Source: Sorghum bicolor
Taxonomy: Eukaryota > Streptophyta > Magnoliopsida > Poales > Poaceae
DNA length: 64,000 bases
Direction: 5' to 3'
NCBI RefSeq assembly: GCF_000003195.3
Contig: NC_012876.2
Location: 1,065,935 to 1,129,934 of the forward strand
Shown here: positions 41,122 to 52,274 of the stretch, in pieces
How the letters are laid out: every line of letters begins with the position of its first letter
Position numbering within the stretch: the first letter of the stretch is position 1
Translations under genes and position numbers: made by a program
Notes under the pieces: generated by a model
The model's input: the letters and a program-made list of their open reading frames with translations, nothing else
Told to the model about the DNA's origin: nothing
Database searches by the model: none

Positions 41122-41694
41122 TGGTGAAGATTCTGAGCCCTATAGGAGGTTGTTCGGGAGCCGGTCCAGGAGCACCAACATCGGCGGCAGCGTGAACATC
41201 TGTGCCTTGGTCGCCGAGCACGAGAAGATCGAGTGGGAGGGTGTGGCCCGGCGGGATGCTGCTGCAGAAGTGGCGGTCGCCCGAGGACGATGCAGCGGCC
41301 GTGGAGTACATCCTCATGATAGTCTCCACCGGCTCGCGGTGGCACGACGTCTCCATCCACGCCACTGGAACCTTCGGTACGTCCATCGCCGTCTACCTCC
41401 ATGCTCCGTGGCACCGCATTGCCTTGCGTGCTGCCTGCTCTCCATTGTTCATGTGATCAAACCAGTAACAGGAGGCATGACGGTATTTGCTAAGCTGCGT
41501 TTGCTCCAACAATCCAATGCAGGCGACCAGAAGGTGATGCTATCGCTGGTGACCGGGCTGTGGCCTAGCGAGCAGAGGCTGTTGTTCAAGGGCAAGGAGA
41601 TCGACAACTGCGAGCACCTGCACATGGTGGGCGTCCAGGACAATGATAAGGTGCTGCTCCTGGAGGACCTGGCCGTCAAGGAGAGGAAGCTCAG
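41122..41694 (+). pseudogene. BAG-family chaperone regulator remnant (ubiquitin-like domain)
   Basis: Two exon pieces are clear. Piece 1 (to 41376) carries, in one frame, the N-terminal E-K-I-E-W-E and, one base off, W-P-G-G-M-L-L-Q-K-W-R-S-P-E-D-D, so a single extra G near 41231 breaks the frame. A 146-bp intron (41377-41522, GT-AG) follows in correct phase. Piece 2 (41523-41694) gives the rest of the ubiquitin-like domain, V-M-L-S-L-V-T-G-L-W-P to L-L-L-E-D-L-A-V-K-E-R-K-L-R-S. Plant BAG proteins couple this domain to a BAG domain that binds HSP70; no BAG domain is found downstream. No ATG opens piece 1 in the right frame. I therefore call it a broken fragment, although the second piece runs on openly to 42022. 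Confidence 0.75.
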
Positions 41695-41900
41695 GTCAAC
41701 ACCTTGGCCGTTATTGATGAAAGGAGATTACATCCGTGTTGGGAGCAATTGCATGCCGGACCAAGAAGGGCGTCATTTGTTGTCGGCGTGCCCATTCGTC
41801 TTTTCGCATGTCGCATGGTGGATCCGAACTCGGAAGATGCCGCAGCAGAAGGACTTCAGAGATCCAAACCCACACAGGCTCGCCGTAGCTGCCATGCACC

Positions 41901-42086
41901 GTCGCCCAACACAGGCTCGTCGCCGCCGTGCATGCCGTCGCCCATCGCGGGCTCGTTTCCGCCGTGCATGTCGTCACCCAACGCAGGCTCGTCGCTGCAG
42001 CCCACGCCGTCACCCGACGTAGGCTCCCCGCGGCCACCGCGTACGCCATTGCCCAACACAAGCTCATCACGGCCGCCACGCACACA
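41901..42086 (+). repeat. Five tandem 36-39-bp units encoding a Ser/Pro-rich repeat
   Basis: Units start at 41901, 41937, 41973, 42009 and 42048. In one frame each encodes a 12-13-residue block of the form S-P-N-x-G-S-S-P-P-x-x-P. That frame is open from about 41704 to 42135 and lies just after the BAG remnant but in a different phase from it. Similar Pro-rich arrays occur in plant cell-wall proteins and in transposon junk; I cannot assign it. Confidence 0.8.
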
Positions 42087-42125
42087 GACACCTAATGCTG
42101 CAATGCACGTCGCCGGCAGCACTGC

Positions 42126-42547
42126 ATACTTCTAGGTTTTTTCCTTTCGCTTACTGTTTATGATCTGACAACTTCAGCGTTGATCCTGCAATCTGAATCT
42201 TGTGTTGAATCCTGCGGCCTTGGGTTTTAAACTGGAAGCTTCTCTATTCTGTCAATCTGAGTCACATGTCACCTGGGTTGTTCACCTTCTGAAGTTCTCT
42301 ACTTTGTTGTCTTTTACTGGTCCTCAATCAATTGTTTTTAACACATCTCACACCATCATTTATGTTTTTAAATTTCTGATTATTAAATGACGATCATCTT
42401 AAGAAGAGGTCCGATGGTAGTGTCTACATAGAGATATGTTTTGTCTATGAACTATTGATTAGGGATGGCAAAATAATATATGAGCACCACAGAATCCTAG
42501 CTTTTTTTCATTCCACTTACTGTTCATGATCCGACAACGTTGATCCG
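42126..42547. repeat. Direct repeat flanking the segment after the BAG remnant
   Basis: TCTAGGTTTTTTCCTTTCGC...GTTTATGATCTGACAAC (42132-42172) recurs as CCTAGCTTTTTTTCATTCCA...GTTCATGATCCGACAAC (42497-42538), about 365 bp apart. It may mark a segmental duplication of the 3' flank. Confidence 0.55.
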
Positions 42548-42736
42548 ATCCACTGCCTGCCATCACCATGGAGTCACCATCCAGCAACCAGTGCTGCAGA
42601 GACCACTCCATCTAAGTGATCATCGCTGGACTGAACTCTGAAGGGATGCGCTTGTGGGCTGCGGCTACGTCGTTGCTGCAGAGGACGTTTTAACCGTCTT
42701 GCTCACGGTTTGGCCGACGGCCTCCATACAAGGTAC

Positions 42737-42976
42737 GTACGTCTCCCAAATCTTGCATGGCCAATCCTCGTTCCAAACATTCCTTGCTAGCTAATGTGCT
42801 TCCTGTGTAACTTCATGAATTGTAATTCAATGTTGGATGCTCCCATCTGATCGATGCAAGTACGTCTCCCAAATCTTGCATGGCCAATCCTCATTCTGAA
42901 CATTCCTTGCTAGCAAATGTCCATCCTGTGTAACTTCATGAACTGTAATTCAATGTTGAATGCTCCCATCTGGTCC
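42737..42976. repeat. Tandem duplication, ~120-bp unit
   Basis: Two copies (about 42737-42856 and 42860-42976) share GTACGTCTCCCAAATCTTGC, GGCCAATCCTC, ACATTCCTTGCTAGC and TGTAACTTCATGAA, with about 10 differences. It lies 3' of a GC-rich stretch (42530-42735) that ends in an AAG/GTACGT donor-like site. Confidence 0.85.
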
Positions 42977-44585
42977 ATTTCAAAACCTGAAAATATTCAG
43001 AATGTAGTATTTTTAGAACTAGACTAAAGGATCTTATTCAGAGCACGGTATTATGTTTAACCCAATTTATTTAGAACCAGGCTCGGCTAATTTGCATGTA
43101 TTTTCATAACTTATCTAAACTGAAGACTAAATTCAATATGAATTCTTTAGAGGTGTCTAACATCACATAGGTGGCTGAACGAAATCTGACAATAGCTTCA
43201 CATAGCTTCAGAGTTCAGAGGTGCCTAAGTCATCACATACTCTTAGGAGTTAGGAGTGATCAGGCCAACCATATCCAATACTTTTGCAGACTATGACACT
43301 ATTATTTTTTTGTTGCTAAAGATATCTTGAGAACAATCAGACTGAGAATTATATGAACTAAAAATTTATATCTGAGGACGTGAACTAATATATGTACAAC
43401 ATGTAGTAGAAACCAAATAGCTCTTATATCTTCAGAGATACGATTCTTACCTAATAATAAAGCTTGGCAACTATTTTGGCTGTTCAGTGAGAAAATAGTT
43501 AGCTTCTTATGACCCATTTGATATAGCCAATGAACTCATAAAAGTTTTTCAAGTTTATTTGTCTGATGGAGTGAATGAGGCACGCCCAGCAGGGCAGAAC
43601 TAGAATGAAGGGTATCTATAACCTGTATGGTCCAAAATACAAAAGTAAAAAAGGAAAAATGGTTCAGTTCAATTAGAATGGAACCTGTTCAAAATAATGA
43701 AGGTCGTACACCATTTGAAGACCTAACAAACACTATCAATTGAGGTAACTGTTTATACATGCATATACATGGGACGCTTTCACATGCAATATTTGTGGTA
43801 GTTAAGTAAATCTATATGAACTTATTTTCAAATAATCAAATTTATAGGCACAAGTTCATGAACGTGCGCACAACATGCAACAATGACTCAAGAAGAAAGG
43901 CATGAAAAAAACATAGGGATAAGTATAATGAGAGAAGCCAGAATCTGCACTAGCTGATGGGTTGAGTGGTCCACCACAAACAAATTTTAACAAACCTACA
44001 TAGAATAAACATTTGCTCTCATATAGATAAATTATCATTATTATATTATTATATAACATATGTCGGGGTTGAATCGAACAAGGAAAACACGAATGCCACC
44101 ATGTTTTAAAGGGACAAGAAAAAGGCATGATTGGCAGCAATGACTCTAGAAGAGAGAAATGAAAATAATAGAAAGCATCGTGAACAATATCATCGGAAAA
44201 GAGCTGGTAAACCTGATTTTTCTTTTCTGAATTCAGTTTTACTATTTTTTAGTTTATATTTAGTCGTGAACAATATCAACGTGAACAAATTTTTAGTTTT
44301 ACCAAAAAAATCAAAAGGTACAATATCTCCTAAACAAAGGGCACTACTGAATAAGAGATGACGTGAATTGTATGCATAGAAAAATGCACAAAAACGTCTG
44401 CAAAAATGCTACAAATGACTACAAAGTAGAGTTTGTGGGCTTACGATGTCACATGCTCCATGACCGTGTTAATTTAATAAACTTTGTTTTTAGATTAAAT
44501 TTCACTTTAATATTGATATTTAATTTGTACAGTATTGTTATCTTGTCGTGTGATCTGTGTGTTTTTAGTATAAAATGTTAGTTAT
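42977..44585. other. AT-rich intergenic sequence, possibly inside a Helitron
   Basis: No gene is supported. Around 44125-44220 a short frame reads L-E-E-R-N-E-N-N-R-K-H-R-E-Q-Y, and a similar broken stretch (Q-E-E-R-H-E-K-N) lies near 43885. Such basic repeats occur in front of Helitron proteins and some transposases, but this is too short to call. Confidence 0.35.
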
Positions 44586-44615
44586 CCCGTAGCAACGCAC
44601 GGGCACGCTACCTAG
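44586..44615 (+). mobile_element. Helitron-type 3' terminus (plus orientation)
   Basis: CCCGTAGCAACGCACGGG (stem CCCGT/ACGGG) is followed by CACGCTAC and CTAG, then T. This is the hairpin-plus-CTRR end used by Helitrons, inserted before T. The partner 5' end upstream could not be fixed. Confidence 0.6.
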
Positions 44616-45746
44616 TAGATTAAAAAAGTTTGTTTAATTAACTAGTCACTATATAAGATTTAAAAAAGGGAAACCAGGATATATAGGAACATTTAGAATT
44701 GGAAAAAAAATGGTTCAGGGGCTACAGCTGCACACTGCAGTATTATTTTTGGAATCCAAAGGAAGATCGATCCTTCTACATGGTCAAGGAAAAAAATCTG
44801 ATCGAAGCATGACATGCATACAGGAAAGTGAATGGCCAGCAGAATTGTTTTTTTTCTTTTTGACGGAAGGCCAGCAGAAATTTTGAAACAAAACATATTA
44901 AAAGCATATGTTATTACCCAGAATATACCAATTTGAAACAGTTACAATTTGAAATAAGTAGTAAATATACAAGAGTCAGTTATTGTATAGAACAAAACTC
45001 AGTTATTTCAAAGACCTATAACCTAAATAAAAAAAATGCATTTACTAAGGTGTTTTTTGGTTGAATATTGGGAAAGGCAACTGGAATGTAATTAATCTGG
45101 TGGCAGTGCTAGCAACAACTTGGCACATAGCAAAAAAAAGGTAGAGGACAACAAAAGAAAAACTAAATGGCCCTGCTATATATAACTTTGGGGCACTCTT
45201 GAATATTGGGGCGTTTTTGAGTATATACTAGCAAAATATGCCTGTGCGTTGCTACGGAAGCAAATAGACGTTTGTAGAAAATGAGCACTTTGTTATATTT
45301 ATTTGTGTTTTATCCTTTGTATTAAATTTGACAATTTTTAAGCTTTTAAAACTGACTTTGAAGCAGTCTGTCCATATATAATTTATATACATGCTCTTAG
45401 ACTTTTTAGGATTTTTATTTCACGTGCAATGGCACCTTATACTCTCTGGTTGAAAGGAGTCTAATAAACTTTTGAATTATAGTTTCTAAATTTGATTTTG
45501 ATTTTATATAAATTATATAAGTTTCTGTCAATTTGTGTATTGTTCGTGAAAAGACAAGAAGCTAACAATACACTTTTTATTGGTAAGCCGAAGTCTATGT
45601 AAATCTTGAGATTGATTTTTACTGTGCGTTGCAATGAGAGAAAAACATCAAATAGCCATAGAAAGTTATGATATAATATTACATATCTATTTATATTTAT
45701 CTTTTTTTTATAAAATTTAAAGTCCATAAGTTATTTCATTGATAAC

Positions 45747-46412
45747 CATGACATCTATGGTATTAGATAGTTAATATTTAAAATAATATGTAGCTTAGAG
45801 ACATATTTATTTTAATAATAAAATAGAAGTTAGTCAAACCTTATCTTACTTTAATATTACCTCTTAATATACCTTAGTATTATATTAAAACATGAGAAGT
45901 TTGTTGCTAGTTTTATTTTTTTATCTAGATTAGGATTCCTATAAAATATGATATATCAGTTAAATGTACGTAGATTATGAACACATGGACTTATAAAGTG
46001 TTCATATGAAATAACAACACATCATGCAATAGTGGAAGCATCATCAAGCATAAATTTATGTAAATTAGTAAATCAATGAGATATGTAGGAACATGACATC
46101 TATGGTATTAGATAGTTAATATTTAAAACAATATGTAGCTTAGAGACATATTTATTTAATAATAAAATAGAAGTTAGTCAAACTTTATCTTACTTTAATA
46201 TTACCTCTTAATATACCTTAGTATTATATTAAAACATGAGAAATTTGTTGATTCATATGAAATATGATATATCAGTTAAATGTACGTAGATTATGAACAC
46301 ATGGACTTATAAAGTGTTCATATGAAATAACAACACATCATGCAAAGGTAGTGGAAGCATCATCAAGCATAAATTTAGATAAATTAGTAAATCAGTGAGA
46401 TATATAGAAATT
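45747..46412. repeat. 345-bp tandem duplication inside the Helitron candidate
   Basis: Copy 1 starts at 45747 and copy 2 at 46092 (both CATGACATCTATGGTATTAG). They are nearly identical apart from a ~25-bp gap in copy 2 near 46250 and few substitutions. Confidence 0.95.
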
Positions 46413-46636
46413 GTGCTAAAACTTTTACCACAAATCAAGCATCACATCAAATAGGCTATCATAAAATTTTCATAATAATTAGAGCAAGATAACTACAATT
46501 TCAATTTTATACTAAAAAGCATAGACAAGCATCTCGAACAAAAATATATATTAAAATTTGTGATATTTTTTGTTTACTGCATGGATCTAAATATATGGAG
46601 CTGAATTTTTTTTGTAATTTTTAGATTTTTCTATGA

Positions 46637-46886
46637 ATTACTATACACTAATTAATTTTTATATGAGATTTTGCATTGGGAGCCCTAGAAAAACTTCTAT
46701 TCTTTTTTTCCTCTTCCAAACAGTCTACCTACGAGCCTAATTTGTGGATGAAGCCGGATAGATTACTATACATCTATTAATTTTTATATAAGATTTTGCA
46801 TTGGGAACCTAAAAAAACTTCTATTTTTTTCTCTTCCAAACAGTCTACCTACGGGCCTAATTTGTGGATGAAGCCGGATAGATTGC
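46637..46886. repeat. 125-bp tandem duplication inside the Helitron candidate
   Basis: Two copies offset by 125 bp (46637 and 46762) share ATTACTATACA, AGATTTTGCATTGGGA, CCAAACAGTCTACCTACG and TGTGGATGAAGCCGGATAGA. Copy 2 has small deletions in T-runs. Confidence 0.93.
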
Positions 46887-47213
46887 GCACAGATTTGTAC
46901 TTAAACCCCTGTACTTTTTTTATTTTTAACATGCTCTAATATATATAGGAGATTTTGCTTTGGGAACTCTAGAAAAGGTTTTATTTATTTTTTCCTCCTC
47001 CACAACGTAACAGGCGCTGTTCTAGACGGAACAGGATATAGGACATGACGGAAGAAAACTTTTGAGGCAGACTGAAATTTTCCCTCTTTATAGATAGGTA
47101 TAGATATAGATGTAAGGTATGATCATCCCTGCTCCCCCTGATGAACGAAGACGTGTGCTCCAGCTGTGACACCTTCCTGTCGTGGAATGGAATGCATCCA
47201 TTTTTATTTTTAA

Positions 47214-47235
47214 CTAAATGAGTGCCCGTGCGTTG
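47214..47235 (-). mobile_element. Helitron-type 3' terminus (minus orientation)
   Basis: On the - strand it reads CCCGTAGCAACGCACGGG, CACTCATT and TAG, followed by T. The hairpin is perfect; the last four bases are TTAG instead of CTAG. The element would extend to higher coordinates, towards the beta-galactosidase fragment, but no 5' end was found. Confidence 0.5.
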
Positions 47236-49558
47236 CTACGGGTATAAACAATATCTTATGAACAAAAAAAATCACAAGAACAAACAAACTATCATTTCAG
47301 TCTTCACAGTATAATTACAGATAAGTAATCATAGCAATTTTATGTATAAATAGCAGCAATCTATATGGCAACATTGGTCGCCGGTAGCAGGACCCTAGAT
47401 GCATAGGCACAACAGCTGCGAGGGAGTTGTGCGCCTATAGACGGCTGCTCAGATTTAATTCGTCGTGTTCTTGTTGCTGTGTTTTTTTAAAATAAATTCT
47501 TGTGTTTCTACACTGACCGCAACTACGCACACAATGCACTTTGGTCCCGCCAGGCTCACGGGCTGCATCCAGTTCATGGTTCCCTGCAAGGGCGACAGCC
47601 AGTTGAAGCAAGGCTGCTGATGCTTTTGTGGCCGATCAATCTCCCTGTAAAAGACTAATGTTGCAAGTGACTATAATTTTCCCAATTTATCATGGTTGCT
47701 ACTCCTACTATATACTAATCTAATGTCTTGCAACTCTGAAGGAAACACCTAGTATACCGGTCTGTTTGGTATCAGCCTAGTTTTCTTTCTAAAAAAATTA
47801 ATCATTTGAAGAGAAAAAAATCAATCAGGGAAGCATTTATTTTCATGTAGACTTTCTGGTGATCTATAGTGCTTATTTAAGTAAAAAAGAAATAGCCATA
47901 CAATAGTCTGTAGTGATGTTTAGAAGGAAAAGGTACTAACAAATGCCTGATTGTGGAGGAATCAAACCAAAGATCAAGTGTCTCACCTTGCGATTATATT
48001 TCTTTTGCCTTTTAACCACCTCCTTTAGGCCATTCAGCAATAAGTCTCTTTAGTATATCTTTCACAAATGGTTTCTCTGAATATGGTCTATGGCATTCAG
48101 AATGGGTAGGTTTGGTTACTGATTAACAATTTTTACAGGGAAGTGCCACCCAACTTATTAAGAATAGGTACGACTAACTAAATGTTATATTCTGCCATCA
48201 AACAATCAGTACAGAGTTACTTAAGCATTCAGGTACTATTTTTATCCAAATTACTTATTCTCAAAATCTAATGACAAAGCAGCAATTTGGATGAAGGGAA
48301 AAAGAAATATACAAATTAGAGCACTTAGAACTGCAGGGATTTTTCAGCACATGGAAAATCAATCAAAGCACACAGAACTGCAGGTCACAAAGTCACTCGA
48401 CTTGCAATTTTATATAACTGAGAACTGAGTTCATTTCATATATGCCATACTGGACATTGCTATAAGAGACATTTTTTGTAGTTCCAATAAACAATGAGCA
48501 AGTAACTCCAGAACAAGAACAAGACATATAATTAAGTATCTCAAATCACATCCATCCAACCACAAGTCTTTGTGAAATAATGGAAAGATCGTGCAATGTC
48601 TTTGTGGAATACCTGGACTGCAGGAAGGGGATGTGGAGACGGAGAAGAATAGTGTTTGATGGCCTACACCAGGTGGAGTAACATACAGATGTAGCTGGAC
48701 CTGAGACAAATCATCATAAAGAGAAATTTCAGAACTGAAGAATACTTAATCAAGAATGCAGTTTCAGAACAATTAAAAGTATGTATTGATGCACTTGCAT
48801 TTTAAATTATTGTCAGAACAACTAAAGTATGCATAGGGTAACTAAATGTTGTTCGTCTAAATTTGAATTGTTGTGCTGTGTCTCTCCCTGCTTTTGTAGA
48901 GAAAAAATTGAAAATGGCTGAAGCTATATTCTGAAGAACCCTTCATGTAGAAGCTAGGAGATTCCTCCCCATTGTCCTTATGATTTTTGTAATTCAAGGC
49001 AAAAGCTCAATTATTACCCATGCTAACGACGGGTCATATTAAGTAACTTTTCCGGTTGCACACAAATTGTATGAAACCCACAGATGAGGTGCCACTTACT
49101 GTTAGCAGTGACTTGGCGATCTAAGAATGATCAGATTCGAAATGATTTCCATGTGCTAAGCTGATTGGCAAAACTGATGTACACCACAAAAATGAAATAT
49201 TTGCTAAGCGCTGACACTATTGAAGAGATTGACAGCATCAAGTAAACGAACTGAATACTACTGCAAACCTCATGCTGAAATAAGAAAACATTCAGTGACC
49301 ATCAATCCTGAGTTTCAGGATTATGGTAATCACAGCTGAATTGGCTTAGAGGCCAGGGTGCCAGGCATTTCAGAAAATGAGGGCATGCACACACAAAATC
49401 CTTTGGTTGGGAGTTATAGGCAAGAATATGTAATGCAAACAAAGGTTTTTTGGGACAAACTTCAAATATAATAAATGAACTTAGTAACGTTTTCTGGCTT
49501 ATGCACTGCATGTTTCAGTTATACTTTTTCTTCTTAAAAAGTTCTCAAAAAATTGCAG
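47236..49558. other. Intergenic or element-internal, no gene recognised
   Basis: Two stretches look slightly exon-like on the - strand (47520-47650 and 48590-48710, with splice-like borders), but I cannot match either to a family. The rest is AT-rich. Confidence 0.4.
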
Positions 49559-50106
49559 ATGTGGCCAAAACTCATTGCTAAAGCAAAGGAAGGTGGCCTT
49601 GATGTGATACAGACCTATGTATTCTGGAATGTTCATGAGCCTGTCCAGGGCCAGGTAGACGCTCCTCTCATCTTCATATGAACACCTGTCAAAGCACCTG
49701 AAAAATATCCTGTGAGTGAGACGCCGAGTACTAAGATGTGTAAATGGTATCATTTCACCAGTACAACTTCGAGGGAAGATATGATTTTGTCAGGTTCATC
49801 AAGGAAATTCAAGGTCAAGGCCTCTACGTAAACCTCAGGATTGGTCCCTTCATAGAGTCCGAATGGAAATACGGGTATGAATGAAATAAATAAAAAAAGC
49901 ATATATTCTCGCTGACCTAAAATATTTATTTTAGAGAAGCATCACAAAAAATTATTTAAGGGACTAAATAACATCTAAGTAAAATAAAACTGGATATTAC
50001 CTCAACAAATGCTGAATACCTTTTGTTTGGTCCATGCAGAGGATTTCCGTTTTGGCTACATGATGTCCCAAACATTACCTTCCGGAGTGACAATGAACCC
50101 TTTAAG
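49559..50106 (+). pseudogene. Beta-galactosidase (GH35) gene fragment, three exons
   Basis: Three consecutive exons, 49559-49654, 49762-49874 and 50040-50106, have intact GT-AG borders and phases (0, 2, then completing). They encode the part of the GH35 barrel with [41 protein letters not shown] and G-F-P-F-W-L-H-D-V-P, about 92 residues. Plant enzymes of this family remove beta-galactose from cell-wall polymers and have ~700-850 residues. The first exon (signal peptide) and everything after the fourth exon, including both catalytic glutamates' later region, are missing. Upstream is a Helitron-like end and downstream an inverted-repeat element, so transposon capture is likely. Confidence 0.9.
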
Positions 50107-50583
50107 GTAAGCAAACTTGTGATGCGGGATTTTTAAACTCACATTTTCGATGTGTTACCCGTATACAATTGCATTTCTTTCTTAATCTAAAAAAGCTAAC
50201 TGCACTTCCTTGGTAATATCTTTGTATTATGAGTTTATGACATAAGAAATATATGCAGATTTTGCGCTAATGCAGGCTTAAGTACCTGCGCTTTCTTCTT
50301 ATCAGGTTCTATTTTCTTCCATGAATTGAAAGGCCCTTTGTTCTTCACGCAATAATCAGAAATAGACAGCATTTTGGTACACTTACCAAGAGTCTAAAAC
50401 TAAACCAAACAAGAATGATCGACCCACGTCCAATGGCCTACTGAAGGTAAACAACTGAAGAAACATAACACCCGCCGGTAGCTATTGGACGGGCAACCAA
50501 AGTTCTCACTGTCAGGCGCGGTGCCTGTGTAGTGTGTACTTGCATGGAGATGGCATAGAATCAACAACACAATAATTCACAAC
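50107..50583. other. Spacer between the GH35 fragment and the inverted-repeat element
   Basis: It starts as the intron following the third exon. The next exon expected for GH35 was not found. The rest is unassigned. Confidence 0.5.
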
Positions 50584-51206
50584 GAGAAAATAGCTATTAT
50601 AGGATTCCAATTGTTGTGGCTTCTTCCAAATAGGACTGCAAATATTTGTTTCTCCCAAATAGGACTCCAAACATTATTTATAAGCTCTAATGACATTTTA
50701 ATACAATTAACCATGTTTTAAGTCCTAAATACATGTATTTGGTCATGGCAATGACTCTTTTGCCCCTGGCTGTCTGTTTTAAGTCCTAAAGTGGTGGCTG
50801 TCTCAGCTGGGCTGGTGGCCGCGGCTGCCTGTCCTGGCTGTACGTACATGGCTGGGCTGGTGGCCGCCGCCTGGTCATGGCTGACCGTGGCCTAGGCTGG
50901 CTGGCCGCCGCCTGGTCATGGGGAGAGGGAAGGACGAGCGTCGCGCTCGATCGCGACTCATGGTCAGATGAAACTATGGTAAGTAGATGAAACGATGGTA
51001 ATCGAGTAGATGAATCGATGCACAGAAGGGTAATACGGTCAATACGATAAAATACATGTATTTGAGACTCCAAATATGATTAAAAAGACCCAAAATGTCA
51101 TTACAGCTTATTACCAACGTTTCAAGTCCTATTTTAGAGAAACCAATATTAGGAGTCCTATTTCGAAGAAGCCGCACGTTTAGAGTCCCATAATAGCCAA
51201 TTTCTC
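50584..51206. mobile_element. Long-TIR element 1 (Mutator-like or foldback)
   Basis: GAGAAAATAGCTATTATAGG at the left and its reverse complement GAGAAATTGGCTATTATGGG at the right start ~130-bp inverted repeats that contain repeated AATAGGACT words. Flanking 9-mers ATTCACAAC and ATTGACAAT agree at 7 of 9 bases. The interior (50760-50990) has tandem GGCTGGGCTGGTGGCCGC words and no domain. It is related to element 2 at 52275. Confidence 0.75.
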
Positions 51207-52274
51207 ATTGACAATAATTTCATGTTGGAAACCCCCAATCTCTAACACAGAATATCACCTAGGAACCTGAGCAGAGAAGGCATACCGTGTGGGCAGTGAG
51301 CCGTGGGAGGTAGAGGGAACGCGGCGGCGGCCGCGGGATGCGGAGGGCAAGGGCGCAGGGGCCGGGGCTAGCTGCGCGGCGTGCGCTCAACGAAGAGGGC
51401 GACGGCGTGGACAGCAATGGCGCCCGGCAAGTGCGCAGGGGCCGGGGCTAGCTGCGCGGCGTGCGCTCAACGAAGAGGGCGACGGCGTGGACAGCGATGG
51501 CGCCCCGGAGCCTCGCGCGGGGAGCTGCGGACCTGGGCGTCGCCAACGATAAGGGCGTGCTTGGCGGGCTGGCGGCGGGCGCGGCGGCGAGCGTGCTCGG
51601 AGAACGTGTCCGACAGAGAGGGCTTGGCGGCGGGCGTGCTCGGCGGCGGCGGCGTGGACAGCGATGGCGTCCCGGAGCCTCGCGCGGGGAGCTGCGGACC
51701 TGGGCGTCGCCGACGATAAGGGCGTGCTTGGCGGGCTGGCGGTGGGCGCGGCGGCGGGCGTGCTCGGAGAACGTGTCCGGCGGAGAGGGCTCGGCGGCGG
51801 CTACGAGAAGTGCGGCGCTGATGGGAGTGCTCATGGGAGTGCTCAGCTCCGGCAACGAGGAGTCCAAGTTGTGCGTGGGTCAAAGGCGGAAACAACGGGG
51901 TGGTAACCGCCGGAGACATGGATGAGGGGGGGGGGGGGGCGACCGAGATGTGCGGAGCCGGAGCGAAACCAGGAGAGGGGCGAAACCACGGTTAGGGGGG
52001 GGGGGGGCGAAAACCGTCGGAGACGATGACCTTCGGGTCTTTTTAGTTGTAGAGATTAAACATGCATTTTATTCAACAGGTTTTTGAAGGACGAGGCAGA
52101 TAAACCAAATGAAGGTGATGTTTTCGAGCTGGCAGTTCCCCGTCCGGTCATCCTCGCACTCGACCGTACCAATGGATTGGAACCGCTGTAGATTGAGATC
52201 GACTCTAACGATTATTGACAATGGAGCAAGAGAGCAGACGTACATATATGATCGGATCAGAACCATTTGTTGAC
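51207..52274. other. GC-rich block between the two long-TIR elements
   Basis: It contains the direct repeats described at 51349-51781, two G homopolymers (51926-51939 and 51995-52007) and a short tail (52069-52260) with a 65-codon - strand frame of unknown meaning. Confidence 0.5.
51349..51781. repeat. Two sets of GC-rich direct repeats
   Basis: Set A: 80-bp units at 51349-51428 and 51429-51508 (GGGGCCGGGGCTAGCTGCGC, CAACGAAGAGGGCGACGGCG). Set B: ~130-bp units at about 51484-51614 and 51651-51781, offset 167 bp (CCCGGAGCCTCGCGCGGGGA, ATAAGGGCGTGCTTGGCGGG). The copies are 95% or more identical by eye. Several frames stay open on both strands because of base composition. Confidence 0.92.

Larger units (their letters stand above)
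45228..47104 (-). mobile_element. Non-autonomous Helitron candidate, 1.88 kb
   Basis: Read on the - strand, the element begins TCTATACCTATCTATAAAG at 47104, preceded by A. It ends with a hairpin-like CCGTAGCAACGCACAGG and GCTAG at 45228, followed by T. TC and CTAG ends inserted between A and T fit Helitrons. The 5' end is also shared with the terminus at 54795. The interior is AT-rich, has no long protein frame and carries two internal tandem duplications. It transposes, if at all, by rolling-circle proteins supplied elsewhere. Confidence 0.65.

Noticed and set aside
51461..51925. A 154-codon Ala/Gly/Arg-rich gene in the GC-rich repeat block
   Set aside because: Open frames of similar length exist in several phases on both strands, and the direct repeats explain the length. 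There are no motifs or splice partners.
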